Below are positions 46,060-58,720 of a DNA stretch of 64,000 bases, piece by piece; positions within the stretch are counted from its first letter, which is position 1, and each line of letters starts with the position of its first letter. The stretch is from assembly GCF_021130785.1 (NCBI RefSeq), contig NC_060214.1, positions 108,536,001 through 108,600,000 of the forward strand. The letters are read 5' to 3'. The translations under genes and the position numbers were made by a program. The notes under the pieces were generated by a model, which was given only the letters and a program-made list of their open reading frames with translations, was not told the origin of the DNA and searched no databases. Origin of the DNA: Homalodisca vitripennis (lineage: Eukaryota; Arthropoda; Insecta; Hemiptera; Cicadellidae).

Positions 46060-46370
46060 TTACTTCTACAATTAGATTTGTAAGAATTACACTAAACTGA
46101 AGGTTCACGAATTAAAAATTAAAATAATAAAGAAGTTCGGTCCTAATAATGTACCTTGTGGAATACCAAATTACGTAATGTGTTCATGCTGTATTCAGCT
46201 ATGAATGAAGACGTTACCTCTACAATCAGATTTGTAAAAATTGCACTAAACTGTAAGTTCGTGAATTAAAATAAAAATAATAAAGAAGTTCGGTCCGAAT
46301 AATGTGCCTTGAAGAATACCAGATCGCATTATGCGCTCATGCTGTTTTTAGCTTTGAATGAAAAGACATC
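46060..46370 (-). pseudogene. LINE reverse transcriptase scrap, duplicated in tandem
   Basis: Two ~155-bp units are direct repeats (about 46060-46212 and 46213-46368). On the minus strand the first reads GIPQGTLLGPNF and the second GILQGTLFGPNF, the GxPQGxxLGP motif of non-LTR reverse transcriptases. Stops follow within about ten codons in both. The catalytic YxDD motif is not included. The fragment covers a different part of the enzyme from 16430-17400 and 25735-26580. Confidence 0.7.
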
Positions 46371-48108
46371 GTGTCTTTATTGAAACAGATGACTGGGCGG
46401 GACGATAATATTGTTGACAAGTAAGTGGTATTTAGATGGCGGTGACATATGAGGCAGAACAGTGGCAAATCGTCACTAGAAGACCCGCAGACGGAGAAGT
46501 CAACGACACAGTATCGGTCTGGCCGTGGCATTGACTCTATCCCAGTCCGTTGACCGCCGCGCTGCACCAAGCAACCCGCACTTACAGTACAAACATAACT
46601 CCGTGATTCTGTGTCACGTTAAATTTTGAACCAATATTCGGTCTCACTTACTGAACGACAATATTATAGCCACTATGATCAGTTAAATTTCATAAAAACC
46701 GCATGAAATTGCAATCTTAAAATATATAAAATTTGTTTCTTAACACGACTTCATGGTACTTTGCTTTATCAAAAAATAATTAAAATTAATTTCTTTATTT
46801 ATAAACTCAAACTCTCAAATAAAATAATAATAATTAATAATACTAATAATTATTGAGTATATAAATATAGTTATTTATTTATATATTGCTAAATAATTAT
46901 CAGGATTGTTTATTTTTATTAATTTTAATTATTGCAAATTATTTTAGAGAAGAACAACAAAATTTCAACTGAATTTATAACCCAAGGTTTACTGAAAGTT
47001 CTGTTATTGATTTAAAATATTGACACAATGTTGTTGATTTATCAGTTTTATTTATTTTTATTTTTATTCCGCTAAGTGTATAATTAAGAATACATCCAAA
47101 ACCCTCTGTGATTTATATTAACACAAGTAATAGCTAAACATAATATAGTGAAAAGTTTGATATTTATGGGGGTATCTAATAATAAAATCCCCTCACATCC
47201 CTAAGTAAGGTTGTTGTTGTTCAGGATTTCAGATTAAAATATAAAATTTGGATATATGTTGGTGAATATATGTTCAGGTAATTTAAAATTTTATAATCAC
47301 GAATTTCCGCCCCTGAAGGAAAGGGGTGCCCGCCCACAGCTCACATTTTCAAATACCGAACCCTTTTTCTAATTGTTTAAAAAATAAATACACACAATGA
47401 TTTACAAAAACCAATAATTTTGTTCAAACTTATTCTGCTATACAGCCCAAGAATAAATTTAATCCATTTTAAATAGTCACAGCCCTAATGAAACATTTTT
47501 GCAATCCATACCACGAATACAAAACGTTTAAGTGTGCAAGCAACTAAACATAAAAATATGTTTTCGTAATATCTTCCTTTTGTTGCAGAAACCTTCAACG
47601 CGTTGTAAAGAAATGGCAGGATTTCAACTTTTAACGTTTCTTCACGAGTAAAACCTCACTCCCGAGATAAACAGAAGTTTGAATTGAGCTTTACTTTTGA
47701 CAGCACTAATGACGGTCAGCATCAAGCACCCACAGTTTACCTTTTCAAGAAAGTTTAAATATTTTAAAAAGCTCAGTGAACTGTTATCCATACAAATTTA
47801 GAAAAGGATGCTGATAAATAAACCTTATACCAGTTAAGTGATTTTTATCTCGTTCCTAACGGTAGCGGCTGTTATCGTAACAGTTTGAGTCACCCTTTTA
47901 GAAGCAACATGTCTAAGTTGTTTTTACATTTCGAATGAACTAAGAAATAAATTAATATTTACCTAAAGTTTCGTTTACTACGTGGAATCGCTTAATTGAG
48001 AGAAATTTTGCAATCTTTTAATAATGTACAATAAGTGGTTGAAACATAAGTTTACAATATGTTTCATTAGTCATCATAAAAAAAAGGAATATTATATTAT
48101 TGGAATTT
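46371..48108. other. Mostly AT-rich, no gene recognised
   Basis: A 77-codon minus frame (46337-46570) ends in a GC-richer patch at 46480-46580 but shows no domain. Confidence 0.5.
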
Positions 48109-48316
48109 ACTGCCGAGCGGTCAAAAAAAACATTGGACTTTGGGTCTGAGTTAAAGACAGGTTCAAATCCCTAGCACTTCTTTATCAGTACCATCGACCT
48201 TGTACTGTAATCGACTCTACCCTTTATTCTGTTTGATAAGATCCTCGCACAGGCCAGTGGTCCATGGGGACGAGCGGAATAAGGCTTAAAAGGGGATCGG
48301 CTTCTCCTTAAAAATT
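48109..48316 (+). mobile_element. tRNA-derived SINE, copy 3
   Basis: Head TGCCGAGCGG (about 48111-48120) and GGTTCAAATCC (48160-48170). The body matches copy 1 over CAGTACCATCGACCTTGTAC, TTTATTCTGTTTGATAAGAT and GGCCAGTGGTCC, and it ends GGGGATCGGCTTCTCC like copy 2. The head has an A run replacing part of the D loop, and the A box is one base short, so this copy is probably silent. Confidence 0.88.
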
Positions 48317-49834
48317 ATAATTTAACTACGATATTTTACTACATTTTGAATTAGTTACTTGCCGAAATAAATGAATAGATTATTGGAATAGACGAATTAG
48401 ATGACATCTCATTTCCCTACATTATTATTATCTATTAATAATCATCTCAATGTCCCGGAACACTCAAGTACGTATATTAATGGTAACAACAGAACAACTA
48501 GGTAAAACTGACGAAATTAACAGCAATAAAAATATCTAAATAAAGTCAACAACAATAATTAGAAATAAATATCAAAAGTTAAATGAAAAATTAGCTGAAC
48601 AGTTATATAATGAAAGATACCTTTTAAATACTAGTAATATTTTTAAATCAACTCATTTAAAGTAAGTGAATATACTTAGTATTTTTTACAGGTACTAATT
48701 ATAGGTTTGTGGTATTCCGTTAATCGTGATAATAATTTTGTAATATAAATGGGAAATGAAAGACAGTAAAACTTTGATCAATCTCACCAATGATGTAAAT
48801 AAGATACATTAAAATGATCGTCTTAAATTTACTCACATTCTTATTTCCAAAAAATCTACTGTGTTCGAGTTACTGCAATTTGGACATTTTCATGGCCGCC
48901 ATATTGAAACCTTAGATTTTAAACAGTTTTTAATTAGAATGACCATTTTGCAAAGTTCAAAACCTTTATTTAACAAAAAAAATTTATTTTTTACCTGACA
49001 AATCTCACGATGGATTGCACGGATTGCAAATTTGAAGGTGTGGAAATTCTGTAAGCAGAAAAAGGCAAAGGAAGTTATATTTATTGAGGTCCGTGTTAAA
49101 ATTGAATTTTTCGATTTATGACCATTCAAATTTTAAAAGAGGAAACCGTAGTTTTATGACTATTAGCAATTGATTTAAATTATTGTTCCCACGTCACGTC
49201 GGGAACTCATTCACCTTGACCAAAGTCCGTTTAAGATCAAGGCTCTGAGTTGTAGGGAATATCCCTTCCATGAACAATAATACATTTTTATTTATAGATA
49301 ATAATACGTCACCGAATTTTGATTACGAATCTAAGAGAGGAAGATGAAACCTCGGTCTAAACATATAATCTTGGAATAATACTTCAAAAATTTGATCAAA
49401 ATCTGTCATCCTACAAAAAAAGTGTGAACCAACAAAACAATTTTGATGGACACTGCATATGATCAATATTTCATCTTAACAGTTTTCCTTCTTTTTTCTT
49501 GTAAACATAGTCGATAGCTAAAATACGTAATTGTGGTACCGCCACCGATAGCATAAACAATGACGTGTGATCCCTGGATAGGCTTTCTCTTTGTCGTTGG
49601 TTTCATTCTCTTCTCGACCCCGGACAAGGGAACTCCAACTTTATATCGGTTTACTGAAAGGACACAGAGTCGAAATATCCAGTCTATACGCCGACTTTCA
49701 TTAACATGTACTTTAATAAAATACGGTCTTACATGTGGCCCCGACTAAGCACAAGAACATAACTTCCAAACTCAGACTTTTGATTCCTAATTTGAAGAAA
49801 TATATGAATTCTAGGAAATCTCAAAAAGTGCTCA
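48317..49834. other. AT-rich, no gene recognised
   Basis: Frames at 48890-49129 and 49560-49748 show no domain. Confidence 0.5.
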
Positions 49835-50932
49835 TCTTATAAATAAAATGAATTGCAAAATCTGTTGCCAAGCGCTAATCTCGAGAACGGCTTGACCAAT
49901 TCGGCCAATTCTTTTTGTAAAATATTCATTGAAATCCGAGGAAAGTTTATATGAAGAGAAAGATCGGAAAAATTTCTTGAGAAATTTTAGAATTTCGAAA
50001 AAAGTTTAATATTAATATTTCATAATCTAAATATAACTGACATTAAACACCTGCTGACAATTTCAGTTGAGATAAGTCAAAGAAGAAAAAACAACTTTTA
50101 CATTTAAACTTTAAAAAAGTGCTTGATCATTACTTACGTTAGTGCCGCAAAAACAAAATTAATATCTAACTTTGATTACAGTGACGAATTTAAACATCTA
50201 AAGCATTGTAAATAGCTATCTAAACCCTGTTATAAAACCAGCCTTAGCAAACAAAGCTGTGACAGTTTTCACATAAGGTATTCGAAACTGGTGGGCTTCC
50301 TTGACATTGTGATATGGCATCTTTACTTTGGCTTAAGGAATAACCTTGCCTTAACGATCCATTTTTCGCAAACTAAAAGACAAAAACATTAAGACTTCCA
50401 TAACACAAAACCTTATAAACTATTATTTTAAAATTTTGCATAAACTTAGGAAGGATTTCTTCCTTATACTGGAAGAGGCATTTATAGCTAAATTTATAGC
50501 TAAAAAGATTTCCTCCTAGACCGCAATAAGCTTCTCAGTTCTACACATGTATGTATATTTTCTTCATCGGGACAACAAGGAGAACACACCTATAGTACTG
50601 GAAATATATTAGACCAGAAGAGCTAGAAGTATACGATTTTTGACCAAAGTAGGTTTTTCAGACCTATGTATTTGTTTTTTCTTGATTGAGACAACAAGGA
50701 AAAATTCAGCTGTAGCATCAGTTATGTCATTAATTCAAACAAAAATGCTCCCAAACGTGCAAAACTATATCAGAGATAATATGTTAAACTCTGGTATTTT
50801 TAACCATGCACACTAAATTAATACGTACCTGATTATGCCTATCTATGTTTTTAAAATGTTATATGGTTCCATTGCATCATATAAGGACTTCGATTTTGAA
50901 AAATTCCTTGCGAAGCCGTGGGTAACAGCTAG
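49835..50932 (+). mobile_element. Complete non-autonomous Helitron, 1098 bp
   Basis: It starts TCTTATAAATAAAATGAA after A (49834) and ends GCGAAGCCGTGGGTAACAG-CTAG (50929-50932) before T. An internal GAACGGCTTGACCAATTCGG resembles the element at 19452. Two internal segments carrying TTCTCAG/TTTTCAGACC...GACAACAAGGA (50531-50600 and 50650-50712) look like a local duplication. No Rep-helicase is encoded. Confidence 0.85.
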
Positions 50933-53234
50933 TCGTTAAATAATAATACAAATGGCACTTTAGGGAATTAAACCGTAAATATACATAATTATATGCAACC
51001 AAGCATCAATTTTGTCTTGACGTTAATATAATTTACGTTTTCAATTTTAATTTTGAAAAACATAAATATTTTTTTGATTAAGAAGCATCTTATACTGTAA
51101 TGTTTGGAACAAAAATGATTCATTATATAGTCATTTCAAACAGAAAAGTAAATTGTAACCATATTGTTTACCTATACTTCATAACCATGATAAGTCACGT
51201 CATAATCTTAATTACATCACAAGTGTGTAACATAATAATATATAATCTTTATGACAGTCGGTCAATGCCAGTGACCACATTATAGAACAGTAAACAACCG
51301 TAACAGTCGTGTAACAATCTTCATTACATCACAAGGTATGTAATGAGGCCTTTGTTACTATTACATGTTGTTTCCAAAAGCCGGTCAACTCCAGTAGCCA
51401 GATTATATCATCGTTTATAACAGTGATGGATTGCGTAATAACCTTCATAATATCGGTGGTGGCAACAAAATAATCTGATTAAACATAACAATACTAAGCA
51501 ATGTCCGCGTAATTAAAAAGAACCCAACCAAAGTCCAAATTAATTATAATTACATTGATTAACTCTAATTAAAACTAAGGGTTGTTGAGTAGCTACAGTA
51601 CACTGGCAGTGGCTTTCATGTATACAAAGCTTCCAGTATACAACTAAACAACTCCAACATCCCACATTTATTGTATAGGGAGACACGCTAGTTGGCTGAA
51701 TGACTGCATTTGCACAACATAACTGTGTTTTAAGTCTCTATCTTGCGCTGCGAGCTCTGACCTAATTCCCACCCGTCGACTTTCCTGTCACATGTTATGA
51801 TGTCAGCGAAAATGTATTTTATAGTGATGCATCATTTTTGACCTCATATATATTAAGCACATATTGTAACCTAGTTTTGTCCAGTTTTTCCTTTAAATGT
51901 TTCTTTATTGAAACCGTTTGGATATCTTATCTGAATATGGGCGGACTTGACCTTGGTCTTTTTACACCCCTCCCCCACCCTTCAACACCACCTGTCATTC
52001 ATCTTCATTTTCAAGTTGATAGTTCAAGTAAATTATATATATTTTTTAATTTAAAATTGTTATTGTTATTGTTGTTCTTTCGTTTGCATCTGAACCATAC
52101 CCGGCAAAACAAACTAAAATTAATTTCTTTAAAGGATAGCGTCTCTAGCCTACGCACAGGCTGCTCGCCCATATAGGCTAATTTCCAATAAAATATATAT
52201 TCAGAAATTACAATGTTTTTGATATATTTGCTAACTAATTAATTATTTGCAGAGATGTTTGTAGTCTCTGTATCAATATGAAAATTGTGGAAATAAACTT
52301 ATATTTCATTGTATTCGGGTAAATAATTCTCTATTGATGTTCTGTCATGTAAGCAGAATCCACCCCCACCCCTCTCACACAGTAGTGTGTGACTGCCTTT
52401 GCCTCTAACGTAGAAGTTTTTAATAGTTGAATAGGACCTTTCCAAGATATAGAGGCAGGGGGAGGTCAAAAATCTTAGGTACCAGATTAAAACCCTACCA
52501 TTTCTACCCCCACAAATAATACCAGCGTAGCTGGCGATTGATTCCTTATCTTAGAAACAATCCTCTATGTGTTTATTTATTTTTACACGGCAATGCACCT
52601 TTTTAATTTAAATTGATAATGGAGAATCTCTCATTAACATGCAGATACAATGATACAACAATAAATACTAATACTCCAATGTAGCACATAGTTTTAAATA
52701 TAACAAAATTATAGACTACTATGTACTGTAAAATCATTAACATAAGGCAACCTTAATACCAAGCCCAAGTGCTCCAATAACAATAAATTAAATTAGAAAA
52801 TTAGATAATATAAAAAAAAACAATAGACTAAAATAGTGGATAACTTAACAGCAAAACAGTAACAAATGATAGAATTTTGAAAACAATAACTAGGTCTATA
52901 ATAATTACCAGAATAATAACAACATGCCAATATACATAATAATAACAACATAACGATTTACAGAATAATACATAATATTTTTATATGAACACATATTCAG
53001 AGGACAACTACTCAATCACAATTATAGTGGCTAATCTGTTTTTGAAGGCAGCAAGAGAGGAACCAAAAAAATCAACTTCAGGACATACGGCATTACCAGT
53101 TCTCATTAGTCTAAGTATAGTACTGTGGTAGTGGTAGTTTGTAGGTTTGTTGGTGCATCGGTTACATGAATCATCGTACATTGTAAATTGGCTATCCTCT
53201 CCTGGAATATAAGGGGAGTCATCTATAATTCTCA
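50933..53234. other. No gene; weak ~120-bp tandem repeat at 51190-51460
   Basis: CATAATCTTAATTACATCACA (51200), CAATCTTCATTACATCACA (51315) and TAATAACCTTCATAATATC (51436), together with AGTCGGTCAATGCCAGT / AGCCGGTCAACTCCAGT, indicate 2-3 diverged units. The rest is AT-rich without convincing frames. Confidence 0.45.
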
Positions 53235-53249
53235 CCCCCCCCCCCCCCC
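53235..53249. repeat. Poly-C run of 15
   Basis: Uninterrupted C homopolymer, prone to length error in assembly. Confidence 0.95.
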
Positions 53250-54004
53250 AGTAATACGTACGTCCGAAAGTGCGAAAAATGACCGATTCTAGCCTCTAGA
53301 AAAACACACAATCGGTTCACATTTGATCGTTACTACACTAGCTATTCATTTTCCTTAAGACAATTCTATAATAAAATAAAAGTTCTGGATGGCATAATGA
53401 AAAATCATGACAGTATATCCTCATGCATAAGTCAAACATCATCAATCTCAGTCTTTGGAAAACAATAGTCATGAATATACTATGAATTTTAAAGAACGCC
53501 GTCAACTTTTTATGCTGCATGTAAACAAAGACAGCCGTGATTTCTGGAACATTCTGTTGACCTGATAGGGTAATTTTAACACCGAACCAAGTGAAGCCGG
53601 AAAGGAACCATGTTTGGTAAACAGACTAGAATTTAACTTGTTTTCGTTTTAGATTTATACACAATTATGAAGTATTTCTCATTGTTTTCACCGAAAATGT
53701 GTTAATTGTAGGGTACTAGTTATAATAATTTCAGAGCCGATAGCTAACTGCACTGTATACGCACACACTCCTTTTTTTAATCGTTGGAAAGGAATTATCC
53801 CTAAGAAAAAATTGATTACCAGTCGCGCTTTGGTGGAGGTTAAAATGAGGTTAAAAATATGGAAGGAACATTTTTCTCAGATCAAATTTTTCGTAAAAAT
53901 ACGAAAATGCCCACTTAAAACCGAACGCCAAATCATAAATAACTTTTGTGTCACAGGAAGATAAACGGTATAAAGAAAGTTGCCACTTTCTAGGTCTCTC
54001 TCTG
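53250..54004. other. No gene recognised
   Basis: AT-rich, with one 60-codon minus frame (53338-53520) without features. Confidence 0.5.
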
Positions 54005-54006
54005 TA

Positions 54007-54568
54007 CAGGGTGTAACGGAAAGTTTGGACAGGCTATGTATTTTCAGAATTTATGTGTGATTCTAGGCTAAAAATGAAGAATAGCTTTTTTTCCAACATC
54101 CACTTCGTTTAGCCGCTAGCCACCTTTTTATATTTTGCATTAACAAATTCTTTGGCACATCGGTTTGAATAGTTAAGAGGAAGAATAAAACAAAATAGTG
54201 AAATAGAAAAAAATACTAGTTTTAACGGAATCCGACAAGGCATAAGCGAGCACGACCACTTTAAAGGTACGCTTGCACAAGCTGTGAGCAGCAAACGTTT
54301 TATCTTTTGATAGGTATCAGCTGTTTTACATTGCTTATACAGATTTTTAAAGATATCAACTATTTACATATTCAAACGTTTGTGCCAAATTTGGTTTCTT
54401 TAACTTTACTAGCTTTAGAGATAATAATGTGACAATAAAAAAATACAAAATGGCGGCTAGTGGCTAAACGAAGTGGAAATTGGAAAAGTTATTCTTCATT
54501 TTTAGCTTAGAATCACGCACAGAATTTGAAAATACACAGCCAGCCCAATCTTTTTGTTACACCCTTTG
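54007..54568. mobile_element. TA-flanked MITE (family B), complete, 562 bp
   Basis: TA (54005-54006) is followed by CAGGGTGTAACGGAAAGTTT, and the right end reads CAATCTTTTTGTTACACCCT then TTG and TA (54569-54570). The terminal inverted repeats extend inward over about 130 bp, pairing AGCCGCTAGCCACCTTTTTA with ATGGCGGCTAGTGGCTAAAC. The internal block CATAAGCGAGCACGACCACT...GCTTGCACAAGC is shared with other copies. TA target duplication and a CAGG start fit a Tc1/mariner-type parent. No transposase is encoded. Confidence 0.85.
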
Positions 54569-54849
54569 TAGTTAGCTGACTGATTAAACATTTATGAGAC
54601 ACGACTTTGGTGAGATACATAAAAACTAAATGATTTTTAATTAATTTGCCAAGCTAAGAAAAGTATGATTTGAGAAAAAATGTCTGTTCATATTTTAAAC
54701 CTTTCGGTACCCCTCCATTTCAACCTCCACCAAAACCAATGCTCTCATGATCTATTTCTATCGATTACTGAAATAAACTTGCACACTTATATAATACACT
54801 CGCCTTCGGCTCGCTGGGGGCTACGCCCCCAGGCCCCCTTTTGGGTGTT
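54569..54849. other. Repeat block (family D) and a GC hairpin; no gene
   Basis: TTTTAAACCTTTCGGTACCC with TTTCAACCTCCACCAAAACC (54693-54740) is the family D block. TGGGGGC-TAC-GCCCCCA (54815-54831) forms a perfect 7-bp hairpin next to CGCCTTCGGCTCGC. Confidence 0.6.
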
Positions 54850-55500
54850 AAGCCAAATTCGGGGATAAGAGAGAATCGGTGGTTTTTTTAAAATTCCGAT
54901 GTGAGGCATACCGGGAAAATTCCCTAGGGGGGTTTAATGTTACCAGGAGGTTTAATTTACTCAGGAAGTTATCTGGTCATTCCAGGAAATTCCCGGGGGT
55001 GGTTAAAGGTTCGGTGTTTGGTAAATGTGATGTACGCTTGCAAATTTGGGGATAAGAGAGATTTGGTGGTTGTTAAAATCACATGAGATCAATGTCAGAA
55101 ATTCCCTGGGGGGGTTAACGTTACCGGGGATAAGACACCAGGGGGTTATCTGGTCATACCAGGAACTTCCCAGGGGGGGTTAAGAGATTTGGTGACTGGT
55201 AAAATTCGGACATGAGGTCATGCCAGAAACTTCCCTGGGAGGGTTGTAACGTTACCGGGGGTTAAGACATCAGGGGGTTATCTGGTCATACCAGGAACTT
55301 CCCAGGGGGGGGTTAAGGGATTTTGGTGATTGGTAAAATTCGAATATGAGGTCATGCCAGGAAATTCCCTAGGGGGGTTTAATGTTACTGGGGGTTAAGA
55401 CATCAGGGGGTTTAATTTAGTCAGGATATTACCTGGTCATATGAACAAAATTCCCGGGGGGGGTTAATGTTACAAGGGGTTAATGACACACGTGGGCCTA
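54850..55500 (+). repeat. G-rich tandem array, irregular ~130-180-bp units
   Basis: ATCTGGTCAT.CCAGGAA.TTCCC followed by five to eight Gs and TTAA recurs at about 54967, 55149, 55279 and 55430. GATTTGGTGATTGGTAAAAT and TTACCGGGGGTTAAGACATC recur between. One strand has many G runs of 4-8, so G-quadruplexes are possible, although loops are long. Confidence 0.85.
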
Positions 55501-55639
55501 TTTTAGAGGGTGTTGTGTCTGTGAACGTAATAAAAAACTCTGTCCCTATCTACTTTTGAAGGCTTCACTAACGCTCAGCCAACTCCCGATGTGGAGGGGG
55601 GTTTTTAGTCACTCGTTAACGTGTTAATACAAGGTCAAT
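55501..55639. other. Spacer between arrays
   Basis: Contains CACTAACGCTCAGCCAA (55569-55585), the word also found in each unit of the 32.6-34.3 kb array. Confidence 0.6.
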
Positions 55640-56790
55640 CTGGAACCAGCATGAATCGCACTAATTATAGTTGCAAGATTTAAAACCCCTAAAATTGACG
55701 ACAAAGAATTTGCCTTTTAGAAGCATTTACCAGCTTACGGAAAGATAAAATATATAAAGCTGCTGAACCTTATTTTGTAGATCCTATCAATAGCTAGTTA
55801 CAAAAAATTTTACATTTAAGCTAGGGCCAACGGTTTCGGCCATAATCGAGCCCGGAAGGTAAGTTTTTAAAGTGAAATTTTCAACATAATCACGTTTTAA
55901 AACGGCTAAACCATGGAAGATAGGGTGACAGACCACTTGACCTTTTTTGTAGATCGTATTATTTTGTATTAAAAATAAAATTTTAATTTGCCCTAAACCC
56001 TAAGGTTTTGTCTGCAACGGAGCCCAGAAAACAATATCTCACGTAAAACTTGTAAAATCGATACTTCAAAACGCTTAATGCGGCCAAACCATTGGGGATA
56101 GGGCAAAATGTCACAGAACCTTTATTGTTGATCGCCCTGTTTTCTAAATTCCATTGAAAATTGGTTTGACCTACGACCAGCCGTTTAGCCGCTATCAAGC
56201 CCGGAATGTAAATATTTGTAGGCGAAAATTTCAAAATATTTTAATGTAATCGTGTTTTGCGGTCAAACTAATGGAGATATAGTAAAAAGTCACTTGACCT
56301 TTAATTGTAGATAATATTATTTCCTAAATCCAACCTTTGTTTTATTTTGACCTCCGACCAATTTTTTCACCGCTATCGACTCCAAAAAACAAAGTTTTCA
56401 CGTGAAAATTACAAAAAAATTGAACTTAATCACGTTTTTTTTTTTTTTTTTTCGGCCAAACCAATGCAGATAGGGCAAAAAGTCACTGAACCTTTTCTGT
56501 AGATCACGTAATTTGCTAATTTGATGGTCAATCAGATTTGAGCTACGGTCTATACCGTTCGGGCCCGCTATCGGGCCTCGAAATATTACTTTAAGCGAAA
56601 AAATCTCTGGAATGTCAAATGTTCGAGCGTTTTAAATCGCTTAAAACCATGGAAGATATAGCAAAAAAGTCACTGGACCTTTTTTGTAGTTCACTTCATT
56701 CCTGACTAACGATTTTTTCGTCAGATTGGAGCTAGCTCCAACGGTTCACCCGCTATCAGGCTTACAAGAAATGCCTGCAGGGGTAAAGAA
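55640..56790 (+). repeat. Tandem array, about 185-bp unit, 6 diverged copies
   Basis: The landmark 'ACCA-TGG-GATA-GGCAAAA-GTCAC-GACCTTTTTTGTAGATC' (with variants) recurs at about 55735, 55911, 56090, 56267, 56459 and 56647. Between landmarks each unit has 'GCCGCTATC-AGCCCGGAA' and 'CACGTGAAAATT'-like segments. Divergence is high, so the array is old. Confidence 0.85.
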
Positions 56791-58099
56791 TGCGCGATTT
56801 TTGAGGAATTTTTTTGAGGGGTTTAAAAGTAAAAAAGTCCGGTTTTCAGACTTTTTCCTCCCAGTCATATGGTGAAAGGAACCTGCGTGCCAAATTTCAA
56901 GTTTCCAGCACTTCTAGAACTATGTTAGAATTTGTATCTATATATCAGTCAGTGAGTCGGTTACACATGCGGCTGTATAGTATATTAGATATTGGCTCTC
57001 CGCCCTTGGACAATTTGACTGTCAGATATCGACTAATTTATTCGTGAATTACTCAGTCTTTCACATTCATTGTGTTTTAATCAAATTCAAATAGATAATC
57101 AAATCGCCTCTTCAAAAAGGAATGATTTGTTTAAAGGAATTTTATAATATTTAATAATTTTGAAATTAAAATAACAAAACTAGCCAAAACCGAAAAATAT
57201 CATGTCCGAAATTTAGGTAGATTATAGGTGTGGCTATTACTTTAAAGTATTTAATTGAAGACGTATTACTTTTTCGGAAGGTAAGTTTTTACATAATAGT
57301 ATGAAGGTCCTTTTGTTGGTTGTTACGCTAACAGAATACTTTCAAAACCTTAAGGACTTCATCATCTTTTAATATTTACAAGCATGTCTGTAGTTTCTAA
57401 ACAATATTTATTCCATCTCAAAGCAACCTGAATGTGCGTTTGGAAACGTATTCATTTGTATTGCTTAACAGTTATTCTATGATTATCAAATAATTGTACA
57501 GAAATCATCTTGATATCTTACGTCACACAAAAAATTTGTTGTAAAAGATATAAATCATTCTAAATCCTTTCACCGTTATGCTATAAAATGTCTAATAGCT
57601 AAATACAACATTTGAAACCTTATATTTATAGGCAAACTTTCTCGTAAAATGTGTCTTCTAAAACAAAAACAAAACAATAATACACAACTACTGCAATGTT
57701 TTAGACTAAAACGCGAAATCATTTTTCCCTGATGTCTATCCGGGTACAGTCAGGAGAGCAAACGATGGCCATCGTTCTCATTGCCCTGTTCTAACCACTG
57801 CCTACTAAATCAAACAAAAGACACTAGGTGCTGCTTCTTAATCTTTTGAACTTTATTGGAATATTCAAGCTATTGCAGCATGCATACATGATAACAACAA
57901 TGTTACCATTTTCCACAGTTCTATTTTATTCTAAAGAATGCTTTTTGTTTTGTTTTGTTTTTTTTTTTTTTGTATTTTGTATTTATTGTAATTCTTTTTC
58001 TACTCGTTAGGCTAGAAATTTAATTTCTGTCTGTCTGTATGTTTTTCCGCATGGTATTTCGAGAACGAACTGATCTGTAGGCTTTAAATAATATTTCTA
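56791..58099. other. No gene recognised
   Basis: GTGCCAAATTTCAAGTTTCC at 56888 resembles the 385-bp array unit. The 77-codon frame at 56814-57047 is repeat-derived. T-rich runs lie at 57950-57975. Confidence 0.5.
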
Positions 58100-58101
58100 T
58101 A

Positions 58102-58720
58102 CAGGGTGTTTGAAAAGTATGGGTACGGCTTAATATTTTAAAAACCATAAGAGATAACATCTATAAACTTTGCACAGTGTCATATGGCTATGTAAACTAT
58201 TTTTCCTTGCTATTACCATGACATGCCAACCATGGGGGGACGGCCCACAGAGGAAAACATGGAAATCTTAAATTGAAGCATGGGTCGAGTGATACCTCAT
58301 TTGAAAGAGCTCACTTAGTAGAGTTGAATTCCGCAAACCGCATCTCAAAAGGTTTATCCAATCAGAAATGGCGGCTTGTTTTAGGTACACATTGTGAAGT
58401 ACATTATGCGCTGCCATTTCTGACTGGATCATCGTATTCTGATGCGGTAGGCGGCGTTTCACTCTACTAACCAATGTGTTTTCACTGACTTTTTTTAATT
58501 AGCAAATTATGTCATAAATTTATAACACAATAAATAAAACTAAAAACATTGGTATTTATTGTGTTTTATTTATTGTATTATAAATTTATGACATAATTTG
58601 CTAATAGCAAGTAAAAATAGTTTACATAGCCATATGACACTGTGCAAAGTTTATAGATGTTATCACCTATGGTTTTTAAAATATTAAGCCGTAGGCTACC
58701 CATACTTTTCAAACACCCTG
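58102..58720. mobile_element. TA-flanked foldback MITE, 619 bp, long terminal inverted repeats
   Basis: TA (58100-58101) then CAGGGTGTTTGAAAAGTATG; the right end is CATACTTTTCAAACACCCTG then TA (58721-58722). The outer arms pair over about 115 bp (58102-58217 with 58606-58720). A second nested inverted repeat, 58497-58545 with 58560-58605 (AGCAAATTATGTCATAAATT), fills the right half. Short opposing frames at 58268-58474 are palindrome artefacts. It shares only the CAGGGTGT tip with family B. Confidence 0.9.

Noticed and set aside
58268..58474. Opposing 65- and 68-codon frames
   Set aside because: They are palindrome artefacts inside the foldback MITE.
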